Below, piece after piece: positions 8,292 through 17,624 of a DNA stretch of 64,000 bases. The notes under the pieces are model-generated. The model did not search any database. It was not told the DNA's origin and was given only the letters and a program-made list of their open reading frames with translations. Position numbers and translations under genes: made by a program. The stretch covers positions 1 through 64,000 of the forward strand of contig DLHY01000148.1 of NCBI GenBank assembly GCA_002483445.1, given 5' to 3'. The stretch's first letter is position 1, and every line of letters starts with the position of its first letter. Source of the stretch: Blastocatellia bacterium UBA7656. Lineage in GTDB: Bacteria; Acidobacteriota; Blastocatellia; UBA7656.

Positions 8292-9833
8292 TCAGAGTCT
8301 GTCGGATGAAACCTGCCTCTGCGCTGAACTGATGGAAACTCCGGCATCCCCCTTTGTCAACAGGTTGAGCAAGGGGCGGGCCTTCAAAAGAATGTCTGCC
8401 CAAATATCTATAACGACCATCGCCCGGTTCCTGTGTCCTGCCCTTTCCTTCAAACCCCGCAGCAGGCTTTCAACCTGTTCCGTTTGCTCGTTGTAGGACT
8501 TGAGGAAACTCGCCTCGGACTCATAGCCCAGACCGGTCGCCATTCGGGAAACCTCCTCTTTCGCAATCGCTCGCATCGCCCCTCCGTATGTCAAAAAAAG
8601 TTCGTTTCTTGCTTTCATGAAGAACTCATAGCTTCCGATCAGGTCTTCTTTTTCTGCCGCGCTGAACAATCCGCTTGACTCCATCTCCGCAAGAGTATCA
8701 TATAACACGGAATTTGATTTTGATTGCTGACGCTCCTCATGCCTTTTCTCGCTGCCCGGATGCAAGGCCCTCACAATGGTTCCCCCCAGCATGTAAGAAA
8801 TAGTTATATCTCGCAGCCATACTGACGGATCGGGCAGGTCGCCCCTTTTTACTGACCTTTTCCTTAGAGCCTGTCTCAAGTAAAGCCTCCGCCATCTTTT
8901 CAATCTCAACGCGCCCTTGTCATATATCAAATCTTCAATCAGAGCGCGGAAGCGATGGTAGACTTCTTCGCTTCCAACCTGCTCGACCTTCTTTGTGTCG
9001 AAGACCGCATGGGCGAGCCAGACGGCCCTGCTCGCCTCGGAAACATCTATGAAAGCGGCCTTATTGGGCGAGAACCGCTCCACGAGGTTGTCCGCCCTCA
9101 TTCCGATCTCTGCCAGCAAACTGGAAATTCGGCTTGCCAGCCTCTCAAAATAGCGATTGACCCGAAACTGCTCGCCTTTGTCTGCGCTCACGAGAATAAA
9201 ATCGACATCCGAAGAAAGGCTTAATCCTCTGACTGCTCCCGCGCACAGGATCAGCGCAAACCGGTCTGAAGAGAGGCCCGGCTCGTCCGTTATTTCTTCT
9301 CGCGCTGCTCTGGCGGCCTGCTCGACGCATCGCTCGATGAGTTGTCTCCTCAGACCTGACACTGTGACTTCGTCGCTTGAAATGACCGCTGGAGTTCCCT
9401 GTCGATGATTCATAACCAGTTTCCGAGTCTCTTCTTCATAATAGTGTCGAAGATCGGCTTTCTGTTTCATCCTTTTGTAATCGTCGGCCAGGGGTTCGAT
9501 CACCACAGAGCCGGTTTCCAGACGCAGCAGAAAATTCTTCGCTCTCAGCTCTCCTTGAGAACGCGACGCTATGGCAAATTTTATTGCTTCTTCCAGGTCG
9601 CTTCGCTTGAGTGATCGGACTTCTTTGAGAACGATCTTCGACGAGCCGAGCTTCTTCTTCAACTTCCTCGGCACTGTCCCGCTGCCTTGCAAAGTTATCT
9701 CAGAGTTTTCGGGGACGCGGCCCATCTCGATCAGGCGAGAAATAATCTCGGCGTAAATCGAAGGACTTCTGAAAAACAAGAAAGGATTCAGGCGATTGAA
9801 GACGCGGGCCGGGAGGCTGGTTTGATGGCTCAT
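8292..9833 (-). CDS. GlnD/DUF294-like nucleotidyltransferase
   Basis: The 513-aa protein has a nucleotidyltransferase fold motif at about residues 194-216: a hydrophobic strand (FALILCAGAVRG) followed by SSDVDFILV, where Asp209 and Asp211 are the expected metal-binding acids. The helical C-terminal part (ARNELFLTYGGAMR, then IAKEEVSRMATGLGYE, then LKSYNEQTEQVESLL) resembles the helical region after the catalytic domain in GlnD-type uridylyltransferases. About 150 N-terminal residues are unassigned. There is no ACT or HD domain, so it is not housekeeping GlnD. It would transfer a nucleotide onto a protein or small molecule. Its start overlaps the preceding HEAT-like gene by ATGA. Target and nucleotide cannot be read from sequence. 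Confidence 0.7.
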   Translation of the reverse strand: MSHQTSLPARVFNRLNPFLFFRSPSIYAEIISRLIEMGRVPENSEITLQGSGTVPRKLKKKLGSSKIVLKEVRSLKRSDLEEAIKFAIASRSQGELRAKNFLLRLETGSVVIEPLADDYKRMKQKADLRHYYEEETRKLVMNHRQGTPAVISSDEVTVSGLRRQLIERCVEQAARAAREEITDEPGLSSDRFALILCAGAVRGLSLSSDVDFILVSADKGEQFRVNRYFERLASRISSLLAEIGMRADNLVERFSPNKAAFIDVSEASRAVWLAHAVFDTKKVEQVGSEEVYHRFRALIEDLIYDKGALRLKRWRRLYLRQALRKRSVKRGDLPDPSVWLRDITISYMLGGTIVRALHPGSEKRHEERQQSKSNSVLYDTLAEMESSGLFSAAEKEDLIGSYEFFMKARNELFLTYGGAMRAIAKEEVSRMATGLGYESEASFLKSYNEQTEQVESLLRGLKERAGHRNRAMVVIDIWADILLKARPLLNLLTKGDAGVSISSAQRQVSSDRL

Positions 9834-11917
9834 GCCAGTTGTTTGATTATACGTTCATCCGGGTAGCGGGTAAAACGCCCGACGGCGACTTCGCGGGCTG
9901 CCCTTAGAACGGGTTCGTAAAGGTCAGTCTTCCAGTCCTGATTATCAATCCCGAGTTGAATGAGCGATCCCAGTTCCGGATGGTTCGCCGTTAGCAGGCG
10001 AGCGACGGACAATCGCTTCCGCTCATCAAGTAATTTCAGGAGGCTGATTATTTTCGAGATGGCATCAGGAGGGAAATACGAAACCTCTATGTGATGGGTA
10101 TCCGTTCGCGTAGATGTATAAGACCCTCCATACGAATCGTACTCCGTATCTTCGACCTCTTGGGTTCCCACGCTTATTCTCTTCGACTTCCTGTCGATGC
10201 CAAAGAGCGTGTCTGCAATCTCTTCCGGCTCGCTGGCTCTGAAATGCGAGCCGAGATAGGCGATCAACCTGTCTTCGGCGGTCACCTGAAAAGTCGTCGT
10301 CAGCCCAAGATCGCGTATGATCGTCGGCATGTCCGAGTTTCCCGTAATCTTCAAGAACGCCTCGACCGCCTCTTGCTGAAGAGATGCGTTGGCGAGGAAC
10401 GGCTTGAGCATTTCAACGGCCTGCTTGTCGCGCCTTTCGCCGAGATGGCGGATAGCGATTCGTTTGACATCATCTGAGTAATGCGAAAGAAGAGGGTTGA
10501 GTTCTTCGACCGCCATAAGTTCAATCGCTGGCAGCAACCTCCGTTCCGTCCATTTGTAGAGCAGCAGTTTATTAAGCCTCTTTCTTGAAGCCGCGAGATG
10601 TTTTTCGACGGCCCTGCGCGTATCGCGTTGCCATATCGGTATTGAGGCCCGTCTTTCTATCTGCCGCAATGCCTCTTTGCGCACCGCCTGAGCCTTGTCT
10701 TTGTGGCAGAGTTTCAACAGCGTCTTGTCAGGAAGCAGCCCTGATTCTACGGCGAAGCAGCGAGTGTCAGTATATTCGGATCGCAACAGCAAGAGGGCTT
10801 CTTTCTGCGTGAGAGGTTGAAGCCGCTCGCGGGCGGAGTGTCGCACCGACATCGCAATGTCATCGCGGCAGGTTTCGAGCAGGGCGGTTTGATCCAGTAG
10901 CCCGGACTCGACGGCGCGAACTCGAACGTCCGCGTGTGGAGAGGTCAACAGGAAAGAGGCTTCTCCCGGTCTGAGCCTCTGGATTTGCTGCCACGCTTCT
11001 CGCCTGATGCTTTCCGCCGCATCTTCAGAACAGACCTCGATGAGCCGATTGTGAGGCAGCAGGCCCGCTCGAACAACACGAGAGCGCGTATCGAGGTGGC
11101 GCGAGCGCAAAAGGTCGGCGGCCTCTGCCCAGGTTGGCTCTTTGATCTGTTGCCACGCAACCTCGCGCACATCTGGCGACCGATCAAGTCGGCAGGACTT
11201 CACCAGCAGAGCGCGCGAATAGGTCATGCGCCGGAGGGCGGCGATTCTGGCTTCCGGGTGAGTTGATTCGAGCAGCGCCCGGATTTCCCGCTGCCGGAGA
11301 AAACGAGGCAGCAGTTTTTCGGCGGCCCGTCGGGCATATATGTCGTCGCCCAGCGCGAAGTCGATCTTCGTAAGCGTCGAGCATTCGGGATGAGCGAGCA
11401 GCGCATCGGCAATCGTATCCGTGCCGAGGAGCTTGAGGATTGCGTTCCTGACCTGCTGCTGGCTCTCACTGAGGGCGAGTAAAGCCAGAAGCGATTCTTC
11501 AGTCTGATTGCTGAGAGCGTCTTCGAGATTGTCGAGCGATGCGAGATGTTCTGATAAATAGCGCGGGAGTCTTCCGCCCCTGTTGTCGCGGCCAATGAAC
11601 GCCCTCGCAAGCCTCAAGGCATTGTTGCCTTTCCAATCTTCGAACAGGAGCTTGTGGATTGTGAGGATCACAGCAGCCGCAACTCCCAGGGCGCCGACTC
11701 CTAGCAAGACGGACAGACCTGTATCGATTGCTTCCGGTGCAGTCGTCCACAACGATTTACCCAGAACCCCGCCGAGCAGTAGCGTAAGCGATATGGCCAG
11801 ACCGGGATAAAAAAATGCGCCGGACAAAAGGCCGCCAGCCCTCGCCGAAGGCATAATGCTGGCAGGTTGCGAGGGTGTCCCGGTGTTTTCGGCAACATCA
11901 CCCAGAAGAGAGAGCAT
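9830..11917 (-). CDS. membrane-anchored HEAT-like repeat protein (paralogue 1)
   Basis: This 695-aa protein starts with a short tail, two transmembrane helices (about 28-50 and 65-88), then LFEDWKGNNALRLARAF and a helical linker. A long array of roughly 47-residue helical repeats follows, with consensus SPHxDVRxRAVESGLLxxxxLLExC and then DxxxSVRxxAxxxI. These resemble HEAT or LRV solenoids and suggest a protein-binding scaffold. About 130 non-repeat residues at the C-terminus contain a Ser/Thr/Tyr-rich segment (YDSYGGSYTSTRTDTH), a possible kinase target. It is the longer paralogue of the protein at 4955-6238. The start has GGAG nine bases upstream. It sits between the radical-SAM gene and the nucleotidyltransferase gene. 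Confidence 0.72.
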   Translation of the reverse strand: MLSLLGDVAENTGTPSQPASIMPSARAGGLLSGAFFYPGLAISLTLLLGGVLGKSLWTTAPEAIDTGLSVLLGVGALGVAAAVILTIHKLLFEDWKGNNALRLARAFIGRDNRGGRLPRYLSEHLASLDNLEDALSNQTEESLLALLALSESQQQVRNAILKLLGTDTIADALLAHPECSTLTKIDFALGDDIYARRAAEKLLPRFLRQREIRALLESTHPEARIAALRRMTYSRALLVKSCRLDRSPDVREVAWQQIKEPTWAEAADLLRSRHLDTRSRVVRAGLLPHNRLIEVCSEDAAESIRREAWQQIQRLRPGEASFLLTSPHADVRVRAVESGLLDQTALLETCRDDIAMSVRHSARERLQPLTQKEALLLLRSEYTDTRCFAVESGLLPDKTLLKLCHKDKAQAVRKEALRQIERRASIPIWQRDTRRAVEKHLAASRKRLNKLLLYKWTERRLLPAIELMAVEELNPLLSHYSDDVKRIAIRHLGERRDKQAVEMLKPFLANASLQQEAVEAFLKITGNSDMPTIIRDLGLTTTFQVTAEDRLIAYLGSHFRASEPEEIADTLFGIDRKSKRISVGTQEVEDTEYDSYGGSYTSTRTDTHHIEVSYFPPDAISKIISLLKLLDERKRLSVARLLTANHPELGSLIQLGIDNQDWKTDLYEPVLRAAREVAVGRFTRYPDERIIKQLA

Positions 11918-11933
11918 TTCTCACTCCGCCCGA

Positions 11934-12587
11934 TCAGGAGTCGGGTGTCAACGTGATGCCATGCGCGCGGAGCTTTTCGAACAGTTGATGTCTGATCTGC
12001 ATGGGGAGGGTTCCGGTTGCAACTGCGCGCGAGCCGTTTATCCTGAAAACGGTTTCGGCATTCTCGGCGCACGACTCTTCCGAGATGCGCTCCGACAAAA
12101 AATGCAGCCTTTGATTCGAACTTGAGCGATACGAACCTGCGCGCGGCAAGTCCCGCTCGTACTGGCCATCGATGAGCAGATCGATGGCTCCCAGAAACTC
12201 GGCCAGAGCAGGATGATTATCTTCCTGCCGCAACTCTTCCAGTCTGTAGCCGGAATAGCAGACAGCGGTCAAGCCTCGGTTGCCGACAGCTTTCAGAAAC
12301 GGGACGAGAGCCTTAGCCTGCGCTACCGGCTCTCCTCCGCTCAAAGTGATGCCGCTCAACCCTTTGATTTCCTCTACGACGCCGAGCAGATTTTCGACGC
12401 TCAAAACACGGTTTGTCCTCTCAGTCAGGAAAGCGGCATTGGCGCAACCGGGGCATCGCTTGAGACAGCCCTGCAGCCAGACCACGAGTCGACGGCCCGG
12501 TCCGGCTGCTCCTTCGACGACATCGAGGTCGGCGATATTGAGGTTCGGAAATAGCTCCGGATAAAGATTGATCCGTATAGGCGTCAT
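11934..12587 (-). CDS. radical-SAM activating-enzyme-like protein (NrdG/PflA type)
   Basis: This 217-aa protein has the radical-SAM cluster motif CLKRCPGC (Cys41, Cys45, Cys48), spaced CxxxCxxC to bind a 4Fe-4S cluster, and the SAM-contacting ITLSGGEP motif. The rest matches the short partial-barrel architecture of glycyl-radical activases such as NrdG. Known relatives install a glycyl radical on a partner enzyme, but no glycyl-radical enzyme is encoded in this window. Either the partner is elsewhere or the protein modifies a component of this operon. It overlaps the preceding coiled-coil gene by ATGA, with GAGGGG just upstream, so the two are probably made together. Confidence 0.82.
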   Translation of the reverse strand: MTPIRINLYPELFPNLNIADLDVVEGAAGPGRRLVVWLQGCLKRCPGCANAAFLTERTNRVLSVENLLGVVEEIKGLSGITLSGGEPVAQAKALVPFLKAVGNRGLTAVCYSGYRLEELRQEDNHPALAEFLGAIDLLIDGQYERDLPRAGSYRSSSNQRLHFLSERISEESCAENAETVFRINGSRAVATGTLPMQIRHQLFEKLRAHGITLTPDS

Positions 12588-13522
12588 AGCCCCTCTTGTA
12601 TCCCGACTCCCGGTTCGGAATCGGGCAATGACTTTTCGCCCTTCTTCAGCCGCACGGGCTGCTGGTCTCCTTCGTAACGAAAACCGCTCAGGACTCCAAG
12701 CCCGCGAAGTTTGTCTTCGATCATGGAGAAATTGACGCAGCAGGATGCTTCGATAATCTCCGACTGGGATCGGATCGTGCCGTCGAGTTGCAATCGAAAC
12801 TCGATGATGCCATAGGCGAAAGTGTTCACTTCAACAACGAGGTCTTCGAGCGGCCCATTTTGCGGCAGCAGTTTCGTATCGAAAGCCATTTCACGGCAGA
12901 CAGTTTTCAGCGCGTCGGCGACATACCGGCGCTCGCGGTCGAGGACTCGCCGCTCGGCCCATCTCTCCATCATCGCCTCATAGTGAGCGATCTGCTGATG
13001 GATTTGATCTGCCAGGGCGTTGATGCTGCCGGTCGCGCGAATCTGCCGGTCTGATTGCTCAAGCAGGCGGCCTGTCTCCTGGGTAAATGGATCATAAACG
13101 TCGCGCAACCACGGTTCGATCTCATCTCGGTCTTTTTGCAGGCGGTCGATGACAGCAACGAGTTCGGCCCTCAGCATAGCCGCCTCGTTTCCCGCGCGGC
13201 AACGGGTGGCGATCCGATCCAGGTTTGATTTCAACCGCTCCACTCTCTGACGTTCCTGCCGCGCGTCGGCCAGCGTGAGTCGCATCATCTGTGATTCATC
13301 AAAAGTTTCCGCCAGAATGTCGAGTTGACTTTTTATCTCGACGAGCGCGTCACGGGCAGATGAAGCGGCATCTCGAAGCGAAGGGGTCGAGCGGGCCGCT
13401 TCAACGAGCGCAACAACGAGGCTTTCGGCGCGGGCGCAGGCTTCCTCAGCCGCCAGCCGACAACGGATAGCTTCTCTCACATTGTTTGCAAGTTCCACCA
13501 GAGAGTATTTTCGTCCGCTCAT
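12584..13522 (-). CDS. coiled-coil protein of unknown function
   Basis: I do not recognise this 312-aa protein. Residues about 5-200 are almost entirely helical and heptad-like, rich in Ala, Arg, Glu and Leu. A smaller mixed region of about 80 residues follows (FAYGIIEFRLQLDGTIRSQS, then SCCVNFSMIEDKLRGLG), and the C-terminal tail is disordered. The ATG at 13522 has GGGAGGGAG directly upstream. The longer frame from a TTG at 13576 would translate copy B of the dispersed repeat. It sits between the GAP1-like gene and the radical-SAM gene and is translationally coupled to the latter. It may be the adaptor or substrate of that enzyme (inference). Confidence 0.6.
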   Translation of the reverse strand: MSGRKYSLVELANNVREAIRCRLAAEEACARAESLVVALVEAARSTPSLRDAASSARDALVEIKSQLDILAETFDESQMMRLTLADARQERQRVERLKSNLDRIATRCRAGNEAAMLRAELVAVIDRLQKDRDEIEPWLRDVYDPFTQETGRLLEQSDRQIRATGSINALADQIHQQIAHYEAMMERWAERRVLDRERRYVADALKTVCREMAFDTKLLPQNGPLEDLVVEVNTFAYGIIEFRLQLDGTIRSQSEIIEASCCVNFSMIEDKLRGLGVLSGFRYEGDQQPVRLKKGEKSLPDSEPGVGIQEGL

Positions 13523-13543
13523 AACAACTCCCTCCCGGAAAAA

Positions 13544-13624
13544 GTACAGCAGGCTGCCAGCCTGCGGGTTCCCCAATTTTTATACTTTCAGGGCGTCGTC
13601 TCTGACGACATCAACGACTCCTCA
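13544..13624. repeat. dispersed ~90-bp intergenic element, copy B
   Basis: It has the same layout as the copy at 7283-7372: GTACAGCAGGCTGCCAGCC, then TTCCCCAATTTTTATACTTTC, ending in GACTCCTCA. The GCAGGCTGCCAGCCTGC dyad is perfect. It exactly occupies the gap between two genes of the operon. Confidence 0.8.
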
Positions 13625-13631
13625 GTTAAAG

Positions 13632-15479
13632 TTACCACCATTTTCGCCCGATTGATTTCAGGATGTCGTCGGCCATCTCGTCGAGTGAATTGTTATCGCG
13701 CAACTTCTCCCTGAAATACCTGGCGAGGTCCGAAGCGTCGCCATCGTTTTTTATCGTGTCAATGAGGTCGCGTCTGCGCACAGCCGACGAGCCGAATCTC
13801 GCGGCGATGGTCCGCAGTATGTCTTTTTGCCTGGAGAAACCGGATGTGCGCAGCTTGCCGATGAGGAAAGAGAAATAATCGTCGCTGTAATCGCGGTGAT
13901 AGAGGCAATCGCCAATCCGGTCTCCCTTGAGGAAGTCCGCGCCCCCTTTCCAGGCTGCTTCGAGAAGGGCGTCGTACTGACGCCTTTCGATCCGATACGC
14001 GCTCATTCGGAAGCTCCCCTCTCCTTTTCTGGAGACCCATGCGGCGAGGTCCAGGGTCGCTCGCGCGAAGGAATCCGCGCCGAGCGCGTCCCGTTCGCTG
14101 TCAAGCCATCGAGCCGGTTCAATCCAGTTTCGGTCGTCGCCGCGAATCATCCCGATCACCTGACGCGCTACGGAGTCGTGAAGTTGATTATGATAAAAAG
14201 GTTTGCCCGTCAGCTTTCGAGCCAGTTTCTGCTGATCTGACAGTTCGAGCTTACTTGCCGCAATCGTATAAAAGCGGACCAGATCGGGCGATGACAAAGA
14301 GCCGATCAGCGCAACCTCAGCCTGACCGGAAGCCGCGTGTCTGGCCAGATCAGTAAGCGGCGAATCTGCAAAGTCCGGCTGATTGAGTTGCGGAGCCGCC
14401 TTCAACAGAGGGATGAGACGCGCGTCAGGCCCGTCTTCGCTTTCCCATATCGTTTGAGTCATATCCTTATACGCCAGCGGCGCTCCCGCGCTCCTGTAAG
14501 CGATGATCCGGTCAGCATCCTTCAATATAAGGCCGAAGATGCCCGGAATTTGCAGGCTCTCAACCAAATCGCGAAAGACCTTGCCGAGCGAAAGCAGGCG
14601 GGGGAGCAAAGCTTCGGCGTCACTTAATCTCGCGGGCGCGTGGCGCATTATGTTCGCGAATTCCAAAAATATCGGAGCCTCATCAGAATGATTGAGCCAT
14701 AGCAAAGTCAGGGGAACGGGCTTAGTGCGAGGAGATGGGGCTTCACCTGCGCCGGGTTCGAATATTGTGTAGTTGTAAGCTTCGACCGGTATGTGCTTTC
14801 TGTCAGGCACGAAGATGAGCCTGAAGCTCCAGGCGAATTCGGACGCATCAACGAAGAGGGTCGAAAAACTCAGACGCGAAGCTTCCTGCCGCGGCAACAG
14901 GCCGAACAATTCTTCAAGTATGGCCCAGGTGTCATCTCGTGGATCACTATCGGAAGCGACGACCAGAGGAATAGTCTGCTCGGATTTGTTCAAACACATA
15001 TCGACAAGCTCAAGCGCGAGGGGTCGGAATTTTCCATCCTGCGGCTCCATGTCTGCGGGCTGGAATTCGCGCGCATCCAGCGAACGGTTCGGAGGGAGCT
15101 TGCTCTCGCTGTCGAAAAACTTGATTTCACTGTCAGAGAATGCCAGCCACCTGAGAAATGAGGCGGGCGAAAAGGAACTGATTATGAACTCGTTTTCCTC
15201 GCAGACGAAGTGATGCGCGAACGAGCCTATAGCGCCTGTTCGATCTCGCGCCAGACGACTGCGCCCGAATGCGAGAAATCCTTTTGCGGGGCGATAGAAG
15301 CTGTATCGGACTTCGTCGCCCTGCCCGCCGCGCATATTGAAAAATGAGAACCGGTTCAGTTTCTCTATCATTTCATGGTGGTCAGCAATCTCATCGCTGA
15401 GGGCGGCCAGTTGGTAGCCCGGCGAAGTGCCCTTATACCCCTTCATCACTCGGCCATAGACGTGTTGATAGAATCGCAT
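13632..15479 (-). CDS. GTPase-associated protein 1 (GAP1)-like
   Basis: The 615-aa protein begins MRFYQHVYGRVMKGYKG and continues with GYQLAALSDEI. This matches the start of GTPase-associated protein 1 families, as I recall them from comparative genomics, with a middle region around LPRQEASRLSFST. These proteins are core partners of a GTPase in NTP-dependent conflict systems of bacteria. No membrane segment or enzymatic motif is visible, and the protein looks mixed alpha/beta in its first half and helical in the second. It is followed on the other side of a 24-base gap by the GTPase gene, as expected for this pairing. A GAGAG stretch precedes the ATG. The family assignment is from memory, and the exact subtype needs a profile search. 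Confidence 0.62.
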   Translation of the reverse strand: MRFYQHVYGRVMKGYKGTSPGYQLAALSDEIADHHEMIEKLNRFSFFNMRGGQGDEVRYSFYRPAKGFLAFGRSRLARDRTGAIGSFAHHFVCEENEFIISSFSPASFLRWLAFSDSEIKFFDSESKLPPNRSLDAREFQPADMEPQDGKFRPLALELVDMCLNKSEQTIPLVVASDSDPRDDTWAILEELFGLLPRQEASRLSFSTLFVDASEFAWSFRLIFVPDRKHIPVEAYNYTIFEPGAGEAPSPRTKPVPLTLLWLNHSDEAPIFLEFANIMRHAPARLSDAEALLPRLLSLGKVFRDLVESLQIPGIFGLILKDADRIIAYRSAGAPLAYKDMTQTIWESEDGPDARLIPLLKAAPQLNQPDFADSPLTDLARHAASGQAEVALIGSLSSPDLVRFYTIAASKLELSDQQKLARKLTGKPFYHNQLHDSVARQVIGMIRGDDRNWIEPARWLDSERDALGADSFARATLDLAAWVSRKGEGSFRMSAYRIERRQYDALLEAAWKGGADFLKGDRIGDCLYHRDYSDDYFSFLIGKLRTSGFSRQKDILRTIAARFGSSAVRRRDLIDTIKNDGDASDLARYFREKLRDNNSLDEMADDILKSIGRKWW

Positions 15480-15503
15480 AGATAACTCTCGACCTGGGGT
15501 TGC

Positions 15504-17618
15504 TTAAAAATCGATGACCCCGTTTTCCCACAGCAGCCAGAGCAGCGGATCAGCCACACGCACCGGCTGCGGCTCGAAGGGCAGACAGGCTTCCACGCCT
15601 GGTTTCTTTCCTTCTTTAATGGGCTGGAATCCGCAGGCAGAGAATCCGCAGTAGCGGACAGAGGCGAACCGTTCGGCGACCGTGACCAGGTTGGGGACTT
15701 TGGATTTGAGCCACGATTGCAGACCGAAATGCACCTGCCTCATCGCGAAGCAGTATTCTTCCAGACTGCTCCCTGCGTGCTGATTATCCGGCAATGTGTA
15801 AGGAGGCTTCATCAGTATTTTCAGCAGGCTTTCCGCATCAGCCTCAGGGCTGTGACGAAGTCGGTCGATCTGGCTGATGGCAAGGATCAAATTGATTTGC
15901 CCGATGTCAAGCGCCTTGCCTTTGAATGCCACCACGCCCAACCCTTTGACAAATTCTTGCAGATATTGGTTGGCGTTACGGATCTGGTGGGCCGGGGCAA
16001 GAAAAATGACGTCGGTCGTGGTGCTGATATTGGGGTAGTCCTTATGGTCTGGCAATGCCTGGGGCCTGGTCATCAACTCTCCCGCAATGTCGTTGAAGTT
16101 CAGGATGATCTGGCGGTTGAATGTCCACAGCGGATTGGTTTTTCGAGAGACTTTGAAAAGCACCGGGCAGCGCAAAGCGCGCTGGAGCGCAGTATTTCTT
16201 ATGGGCAGATCCCCATCGATCCACATCTGCTCTGTTTGTTTCGAGATATTTATTAGCTGTTTGCCGTGTATGAAATCCAACAGAGAGCATTTGATCTGGT
16301 CGAATCCCCAATGAGAAGGGAATGCTCTGGGCAATCTGGAATCGCCCGGAGGGAAAGTCATAAGCCCCCAGAGACTCAACAGCCCGGTCGTCTTGCCTGA
16401 CTCTGAAAAGCCGCTCAGGCACACGGAGCGAATCTTTGACGGGTCGCGTCTTGCAATAGAGAGGTACTCGAGTTGCACAGCTTCCACTTCATCGATGCCC
16501 GTGCGTTCCGGAGGTTTGCTATTGCTGTGCGCTCGGACTCCCTGATCGTTTTTTTTCACTTCCACATCATCCTCATCGCTCTTAGGCTGCCTCGATTCGC
16601 GATAACACCACAGACCCGCATCGTTTTGAAAAACTTCAGCCGGGACCGTCTGGTAACAAACCGGGCAGCGGTTCCCCATCGTTACCCTTGACGAGCTATA
16701 GCTGTTGAGCGCGCTTCTCGATTTGCCCCGTCCGGTTTCGGCAGGCGAGTCTTCTTCGAAGGGAAGATGGAGCGGATTTGCCGCAAGCTGAAAGTGATTA
16801 AACCCGCCCTCCGGCTGGCTGTCTGAAACCTGCGACTCTTCGTGCCACAGTCGCGCTGTCACTATGGGGAGGTGTTGCTGGAAGACGGGTCGCCATCTGA
16901 CCTCGCGGCCTTCCACTGTTGGCCATAGCGCGCTCTCACCGGCAACCTGTGGTCGCCGGAGCGTCACTGGGGGGTCTTCAGTTATTTTTTGAAACTCCTT
17001 AGGGTCGGAGATCAACTCGTAAAGCCCGAGATTGATGAACGGAAGTCCGGTTTCTTCCTCTGATATAAGCTCCTCGACTTTTTGCATAAGGTGCTGGATG
17101 GCCGGAGACAACGGAAACCCCAGTCGCAACACCCCGTTGATGAGGTCTTTCGTCTTGAATCGATTGAATCGCTCCTGCGCTTTCGTCCATTCCACGAAAG
17201 ACGGCACGCTCCCGCCTATCCATTTTATGAGACGCCCCCACTCGCTGGCAGGGGTGGGAAATCGGACGCCGGGCCGGATGATCTCTTCATCCGAAGCCCA
17301 CAGAGTCAGGTTCGTAGCCATAAGGCCGGGCAGGTTCTCCACCCTGCATTGTGAGATCGGCACCCGCAGGAGTTTTCGGACGCTCTCAGGATATTTCCGT
17401 GGAGTCTGGCTCTGCTCTATGCGCTCCATCCGCTCGATCAAAAGAGTCGTCAGATAAGGGTCTTCCTGATGGCGTAATCCCCCTTCCCATATCCATTGTT
17501 CGGCCTGAAGCTTCGTGACCGGAAAGAGCGACACGAAGGGATCGTCATTGCTCAACCGCAAAACGGGAAAACCCGTCCTGCGATCCCTGGCAGCCTGAAT
17601 CTTAACCGTTCCGTTCAT
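15504..17618 (-). CDS. large GTPase with zinc ribbon (double-GTPase-like)
   Basis: The 704-aa protein carries a P-loop GFSESGKT at about 403-410, a Walker B/G3-like NDIAGE at about 508-513, and an SQID motif in LILAISQIDRL that could serve as the G4 base-recognition element. Together these indicate a GTPase of the TRAFAC type found beside GAP1 proteins. A zinc-ribbon-like cluster (RCPVCYQTV with a later Cys) precedes the P-loop. The N-terminal ~270 residues include VTKLQAEQWIWEGG and INLGLYELISDP, loosely similar to formylglycine-generating-enzyme folds. That reading is tentative. It lies seven bases after the Lon-like gene and just before the GAP1-like gene, so the three are likely co-translated and act together. 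Confidence 0.7.
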   Translation of the reverse strand: MNGTVKIQAARDRRTGFPVLRLSNDDPFVSLFPVTKLQAEQWIWEGGLRHQEDPYLTTLLIERMERIEQSQTPRKYPESVRKLLRVPISQCRVENLPGLMATNLTLWASDEEIIRPGVRFPTPASEWGRLIKWIGGSVPSFVEWTKAQERFNRFKTKDLINGVLRLGFPLSPAIQHLMQKVEELISEEETGLPFINLGLYELISDPKEFQKITEDPPVTLRRPQVAGESALWPTVEGREVRWRPVFQQHLPIVTARLWHEESQVSDSQPEGGFNHFQLAANPLHLPFEEDSPAETGRGKSRSALNSYSSSRVTMGNRCPVCYQTVPAEVFQNDAGLWCYRESRQPKSDEDDVEVKKNDQGVRAHSNSKPPERTGIDEVEAVQLEYLSIARRDPSKIRSVCLSGFSESGKTTGLLSLWGLMTFPPGDSRLPRAFPSHWGFDQIKCSLLDFIHGKQLINISKQTEQMWIDGDLPIRNTALQRALRCPVLFKVSRKTNPLWTFNRQIILNFNDIAGELMTRPQALPDHKDYPNISTTTDVIFLAPAHQIRNANQYLQEFVKGLGVVAFKGKALDIGQINLILAISQIDRLRHSPEADAESLLKILMKPPYTLPDNQHAGSSLEEYCFAMRQVHFGLQSWLKSKVPNLVTVAERFASVRYCGFSACGFQPIKEGKKPGVEACLPFEPQPVRVADPLLWLLWENGVIDF

Positions 17619-17624
17619 CTTTTT

